A stretch of DNA of 64,000 bases. It comes from Bradyrhizobium diazoefficiens. Lineage in GTDB: Bacteria > Pseudomonadota > Alphaproteobacteria > Rhizobiales > Xanthobacteraceae. The translations under genes and the position numbers were made by a program. Shown here in pieces: positions 60,317 to 64,000 of the stretch (positions are counted from its first letter, which is position 1; the number at the start of each line of letters is the position of its first letter). Where the stretch lies: contig NZ_CP067101.1 in the NCBI RefSeq assembly GCF_016616425.1, positions 4,402,001 through 4,466,000 of the forward strand, read 5' to 3'. The notes below the pieces were generated by a model. The model was not told the DNA's origin and did no database searches. It was given only the letters and a program-made list of their open reading frames with translations.

Positions 60317-61223
60317 CACGCATCCCCTGTTTTCTTATGCCGTCCCGTTCCCCCGAGCGCGGCTCCCGTCCAACTCTTATGTGCATGACCCTTCCGGGAT
60401 CGCGCACTGTCCAACTCATCCCCATTGCCGTTTGCCGGCTTGTTGGAGGCGATGATGGCGGGCAAATTTGAATGGCAGTTTAAGTATCGCGATGAAGCAG
60501 ACGTAAACGCGAGCGCGCGGTGGCGACGCACCGAATCCAAAAAGTCACTCGTTTGCAGGCACTTCTGCAATTCGTCAGACTCTGTTTACCCCGGGATTTT
60601 GGGACATCGATAACCATCGCGCGCGGTGGCATGTCATGCACGGCCCTCACTCCCCGTCGTCACCCGCGACCCGGCTACGCCAAGGCTTCGCCGAGGCTTG
60701 CGGTCTTGGGACGCCGAAGCTTCAGCGAAGGCGGCAGGCGGGGGACCCGGTATTCCCGAGACAGCAATGTCCCACGAGAAGCCGCGGCGTATTGGATCGC
60801 CCGGTCGGAGCCGGCCGATGACACCGCACGTGGAGAGCGACGGCGACTTACGCCACGGGCGCCGCAGGCACTCGCCGGCGCCTAACGAGCGCGAGCAAGC
60901 CAGCGCGGCGGCGCTGCGGTCAGATCGGCAATGTCTGGAAAAGGGAATGCCGGCAATACCCCGGCCTCAGGAGAACGAGGGCGTCGGCGAACACGTCAGG
61001 ACCAGATTCCACGTCGGCCCGAAGGCCGCTTGTGAAATTGCGGAGCTCCTTGCGGAGGACCGCACCGAACGAAGAAAACTCGTTTCTTCTGCCGGACTGC
61101 GAAAGAGAACAGCCCGACCGTTGACCTGATGTCTCGCCGACACCCTCTATCGTCGACCAGAACCTTCGAAGAGGCGCTGATGACGTGCCGGCTCTCTGGG
61201 AGCCGGCAACTTCAGAAGCGAAG
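60317..61223. other. 907 bases without a supported gene
   Basis: The frames at 60316-60570, 60425-60613 and 60626-61129 have no convincing ribosome site or protein pattern. The interval holds a mosaic repeat (60654-60823) and flanks the Lys-rich peptide gene. The 3' part, 60830-61130, has no repeat that I recognise. Confidence 0.6.
60654..60823. repeat. dispersed palindromic repeat, family A copy 3 (mosaic)
   Basis: The last 80 bases match copy 1 (GCCGCGGCGTATTGGATCGC, then CCGGTCGGAGCCGGCCGATG). The first half resembles other repeats (CCCGTCGTCACCCGCGACCC, GCTTCGCCGAGGCTTGC). Confidence 0.55.
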
Positions 61224-61322
61224 TTACTTCTTCTTGGCGACCTTGCGGGTCTTCTTCGCAGTCTTCTTCACTGCGCTCTTCGCCTTCTTCGCCTTCTTCG
61301 CCTTCTTTGCTTTCTTGGCCAT
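61224..61322 (-). CDS. Lys/Ala-rich small basic protein, 32 residues
   Basis: Reads MAKKAKKAKKAKKAKSAV, then KKTAKKTRKVAKKK: four AKK repeats and no acidic residue. Such histone-H1-like AKK peptides probably bind nucleic acids. ATG 61322 has GGAGGGC about six bases upstream, a strong site. The frame continues upstream to 61448, but that part has an unlike composition. I favour a real small gene. Confidence 0.65.
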   Translation of the reverse strand: MAKKAKKAKKAKKAKSAVKKTAKKTRKVAKKK

Positions 61323-61887
61323 GTTGCCCTCCGATGTGTGAGATGGCTTTAATCGCTGCGTGCAGTCGGGGATCGAATGCACCCATCCCGAATACACCAA
61401 CACAACGAAAAAAACAGCGTCTCGCTTAAAGAAGTGTTGACGGCGCAACGCGCGTGCGCTTGGCGAGCGCGACGCAGGCGCACTGTACGACGTGTGCGGT
61501 CGACCGCGAAGGGTGCGCGCAGCATCGAAGTTCGCGGCAGATGCGACTGCAGGAAAACACTATGCAGCAAGTATTTTCCTGCACACGCACATCGCACACG
61601 TTCAACGCGAGGACGTGCATCGCCAATCCCGCGATCGGCTTGCGAAGGCGTGTCGCGGACTCTGAGTCGCGACTTTTGGCAACGAAAATATTTTCACGCT
61701 GAACGGCGCAAGCGCTCGCCAGAGCGTGTGCAAGCCGTCGTTTTGCGCGAATCGCGTGACGGCGATTCGGATGGTGCATCGCGCTCGATCAGGATGAAGT
61801 CTGCCGCCGAGCATGCGTGCGAGCCTCTCTTCGCGAACCGAAAGCGAGATGAGATGCGTGTCCGTCACCCCGCTCGAACGCGCGACG
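61323..61887. other. 565 bases without a supported gene, with inverted repeats
   Basis: Contains GCAGGAAAA (61549-61557) and TTTTCCTGC (61574-61582), a perfect 9-bp inverted repeat with a 16-base loop, and GAAAATATTTTC (61684-61695), a 12-bp palindrome. Many GCGA/TCGC words. It is upstream of the Lys-rich peptide gene (on the same strand) and downstream of gatB. The proteins predicted here are low-complexity. Confidence 0.6.
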
Positions 61888-63366
61888 CTAGAGGCCGAGC
61901 TTGGACTTGAGCAGGTCGTTGACGCTCTGCGGATTGGCCTTGCCGCCGGACGCCTTCATCACCTGGCCGACGAACCAGCCGAGCGACTGCGGCTTGTCCT
62001 TGACCTGCGCGGCCTTGTCGGGATTGGCCGCGATGATATCGTCGACAACCTTTTCGATCGCCGAAAGGTCCGTGACCTGCTTCATGCCGCGGCTTTCGAC
62101 CAGCGCGCGGGGATCGCCGCCCTCCTGCCAGACGATCTCGAACAGATCCTTGGCGATCTTGCCCGAGATCGTGCCCTCGCCGATCAGGTCGATGATCGCG
62201 GCGAGCTGCTCGGCATCGACGGGAGAGTCCGTAATATGCCGGCCTTCCTTGTTGAGACGGCCGAACAGTTCGTTGATCACCCAGTTCGCCGCCATCTTGC
62301 CGTCGCGCGCGCGGTTGGCGAGCTTGTCCAGAACGGTCTCGTAGAACACCGCGCTCTCGCGCTCCGCGACCAGCACGCTCGCATCATAGGCCGACAGGCC
62401 GAGATCTGCGACGAAACGCGTCTTCTTCTGGTCAGCCAGCTCCGGCAGCTCCGCCTTCAGCTTGTCGACGAGCGCCTGGCTGAACTCGAGCGGCAGCAAA
62501 TCGGGATCGGGGAAGTAGCGGTAGTCATGCGCCTCTTCCTTGGACCGCATCGAGCGCGTCTCGCCCTTGTTGGGGTCGTAGAGCCGGGTCTCCTGATCGA
62601 TCGTGCCCCCGTCCTCTAGGATTTCGATCTGGCGCCGCGCCTCGTACTCGATCGCCTGGCCGATGAAGGCGATCGAGTTCATGTTCTTGATCTCGCAGCG
62701 CGTGCCGAGCGGCGCGCCCGGCTTGCGCACCGAGACGTTGACGTCGGCGCGCAGGCTTCCCTTCTCCATGTCGCCGTCGCAGGTGCCGAGATAGCGCAGG
62801 ATCGAGCGCAGCTTGGTCACATAGGCCTTGGCCTGCTCGGCGTCGCGGATATCCGGCTTGGAGACGATCTCCATCAGCGCAACCCCGCAGCGGTTGAGGT
62901 CGACAAAGGACGTGGCCGGCGACTGGTCATGCAGCAATTTTCCCGCATCCTGTTCCAGATGCAGGCGCTCGATACCGATGGTGGCTGTCTTGCCGCCGTC
63001 CAGTTCGACGACGACTTCGCCCTCGCCGACGATCGGCGACTTGTACTGGCTGATCTGGTAGCCTTGCGGCGAGTCCGGATAGAAATAGTTCTTCCGGTCG
63101 AACACCGAGCGCAGGTTGATCTGCGCGTTGAGCCCGAGCCCGGTCCGGACAGCCTGCCTGACGCATTCCTCGTTGATGACAGGCAGCATGCCCGGCATCG
63201 CGGCGTCCACGAGCGACACGTGACTGTTCGGCTCCCCGCCGAATGCGGTGGAGGCGCCCGAGAACAGCTTTGAGTTCGATGTCACCTGGGCGTGGATCTC
63301 CATGCCGATGACCATCTCCCAATCGCCGGTGGCACCTTTAAGAAGCTTGTGCGTGGCCGTGCTCAT
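61888..63366 (-). CDS. gatB: Asp/Glu-tRNA(Asn/Gln) amidotransferase subunit B
   Basis: With GatA and GatC, amidates misacylated Glu-tRNA(Gln) or Asp-tRNA(Asn). The 492-residue protein has the kinase-like domain ([56 protein letters not shown]) and the YqeY tail ([20 protein letters not shown]). ATG 63366 (MSTATHK) overlaps the stop of the small unknown gene by four bases (ATGA). The third gene of the gatA-unknown-gatB run. Confidence 0.97.
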   Translation of the reverse strand: MSTATHKLLKGATGDWEMVIGMEIHAQVTSNSKLFSGASTAFGGEPNSHVSLVDAAMPGMLPVINEECVRQAVRTGLGLNAQINLRSVFDRKNYFYPDSPQGYQISQYKSPIVGEGEVVVELDGGKTATIGIERLHLEQDAGKLLHDQSPATSFVDLNRCGVALMEIVSKPDIRDAEQAKAYVTKLRSILRYLGTCDGDMEKGSLRADVNVSVRKPGAPLGTRCEIKNMNSIAFIGQAIEYEARRQIEILEDGGTIDQETRLYDPNKGETRSMRSKEEAHDYRYFPDPDLLPLEFSQALVDKLKAELPELADQKKTRFVADLGLSAYDASVLVAERESAVFYETVLDKLANRARDGKMAANWVINELFGRLNKEGRHITDSPVDAEQLAAIIDLIGEGTISGKIAKDLFEIVWQEGGDPRALVESRGMKQVTDLSAIEKVVDDIIAANPDKAAQVKDKPQSLGWFVGQVMKASGGKANPQSVNDLLKSKLGL

Positions 63367-63659
63367 GTCTTGCTCCCGAGCAGCGTGGCAGCGATCCGCT
63401 CCCACTCCGCCTCCAATGAATCCTTTGCCGCCGGCTGGCCAGCCTGGCGATACCAGTAACCGGCGTTGCCGAGATCGCCTTCGACCCGGTGCAAATAGGC
63501 GTGCACCCAGGCCGCCTCGCGGCTGCTCTCGTCCTGGACGATCTTGTGCGCGCGGTCCCAATCGCCCTTGGCGGCCCACCAGAGACCCGCGAGCGGCGCG
63601 TTCAGATCCGGCGCCGGCGCCGCGCCGTCGAGGCTCGCGATGAAGGCCGCGACATTCAC
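63363..63659 (-). CDS. unknown 98-residue protein embedded between gatA and gatB
   Basis: Reads [20 protein letters not shown], then [20 protein letters not shown] and helical repeat-like segments ([40 protein letters not shown]). Start GTG 63659 overlaps the gatA stop (GTGA), and its stop overlaps the gatB start (ATGA), so the three genes are strictly coupled. TPR/SEL1-like helix pairs with tryptophans suggest an interaction module. No family recognised. Two alternative GTG starts lie just upstream (63662, 63665). Confidence 0.8.
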   Translation of the reverse strand: MNVAAFIASLDGAAPAPDLNAPLAGLWWAAKGDWDRAHKIVQDESSREAAWVHAYLHRVEGDLGNAGYWYRQAGQPAAKDSLEAEWERIAATLLGSKT

Positions 63660-64000
63660 CACCACCTCGCGGGCGTGAAGCGGCCGGCGGCCTGCTCGAT
63701 CACCTCGCCGAGCGAGAACAGCGTCTCCTCGTCGAACGGACGGCCGATCAGCTGCAGGCCGAGCGGCAGGCCCTGCGCGTCCTTGCCGGCGGGCACGGCG
63801 ATACCGGGCAAGCCCGCCATGTTCACGGTCACCGTGAAGATGTCGTTGAGATACATCTCGACCGGATCCGCGCCACCCTTCTCGCCGATGCCGAAGGCGG
63901 CCGACGGCGTCGCCGGCGTCAGGATCGCGTCGACACCCCCTGCGAAGCAATCCTCAAAATCCTTCTTGATCAGCGTGCGCACCTTCTGCGCGCGCAGATA
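63656..64000 (-). CDS. gatA: Asp/Glu-tRNA(Asn/Gln) amidotransferase subunit A, C-terminal part
   Basis: Partial: the gene runs off the window end. The visible 114 residues begin [20 protein letters not shown] and contain [20 protein letters not shown], the conserved amidase C-terminus [20 protein letters not shown] and [20 protein letters not shown]. Reads to TGG TGG TGA at 63656. The catalytic Ser-cisSer-Lys triad lies outside the window. Confidence 0.95.
   Translation of the reverse strand, partial: YLRAQKVRTLIKKDFEDCFAGGVDAILTPATPSAAFGIGEKGGADPVEMYLNDIFTVTVNMAGLPGIAVPAGKDAQGLPLGLQLIGRPFDEETLFSLGEVIEQAAGRFTPARWW

Noticed and set aside
60626..61129. 167-codon open frame upstream of the Lys-rich gene
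   Set aside because: Runs through a dispersed repeat, no ribosome site, no domain.

Overview
The window is a 64 kb stretch of a GC-rich alphaproteobacterial chromosome. Gene content, gene order, protein sequences (a Bradyrhizobium-type porin, DUF3551 proteins, a Mg-type HemB, Mur-like control of mntH) and families of dispersed palindromic repeats all point to Bradyrhizobium or a very close relative in the Nitrobacteraceae. I see no phage, conjugation machinery, intact insertion sequence, CRISPR array or rRNA. One tRNA gene (tRNA-Ser, anticodon GCT) is present.

Layout. 1-5.1 kb: a core block on the minus strand (ubiquinol-cytochrome c chaperone, YceD/DUF177, plsX, fabH, ihfA, MerR regulator), with divergent bamE. 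5.3-8.7 kb: a tripartite-tricarboxylate-type binding protein and the proton-pumping pyrophosphatase hppA. 8.9-18.5 kb: thiL, nusB, ribH, ribE, ribD, nrdR, glyA, two tiny conserved-looking ORFs, a MarR regulator, a DoxX-like membrane protein and divergent hemB. 18.7-22.4 kb: an HXXEE membrane protein, a frameshifted metallo-beta-lactamase-fold gene, an RDD protein and bpt. 22.6-31.7 kb: metal and transport functions (mntH with a candidate Mur site, two MFS permeases, a class III nucleotide cyclase, dmeF, and a rhodanese-ChrB/chrA chromate operon behind a near-consensus promoter).

31.8-38.4 kb is the most accessory-like part: an NTF2-like protein, a secreted caspase-fold protein with a coiled coil, six very small genes, a cold-shock protein with its own terminator, and about 1.6 kb without a convincing gene that holds several dispersed repeats, one of them a long structured element. 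38.4-50.9 kb returns to core genes: parC, recO, era, rnc, lepB, acpS, pdxJ, rsh and rpoZ, plus an NYN-domain/uracil-DNA glycosylase pair. 51.1-58.8 kb: peroxiredoxin, smpB, mscL, dapA, a soluble lytic transglycosylase, two DUF3551 proteins and a porin. 59-64 kb: tRNA-Ser, an IS-like remnant, small proteins, a 32-residue Lys/Ala peptide gene, and gatB, a 98-residue unknown and gatA (cut by the window end) linked by 4-base overlaps.

Together the core genes serve fatty acid/phospholipid initiation, riboflavin and B6/thiamine cofactors, heme, ribosome rescue and translation fidelity, stringent response and envelope assembly. Nothing here is a clear new defence or biosynthetic system. The best leads are the unknown gene embedded between gatA and gatB, the caspase-like protein with its small-gene neighbourhood, the multi-arm repeat element near 37.5-38.1 kb, and the unexplained 0.56 kb upstream of the Lys-rich peptide gene.
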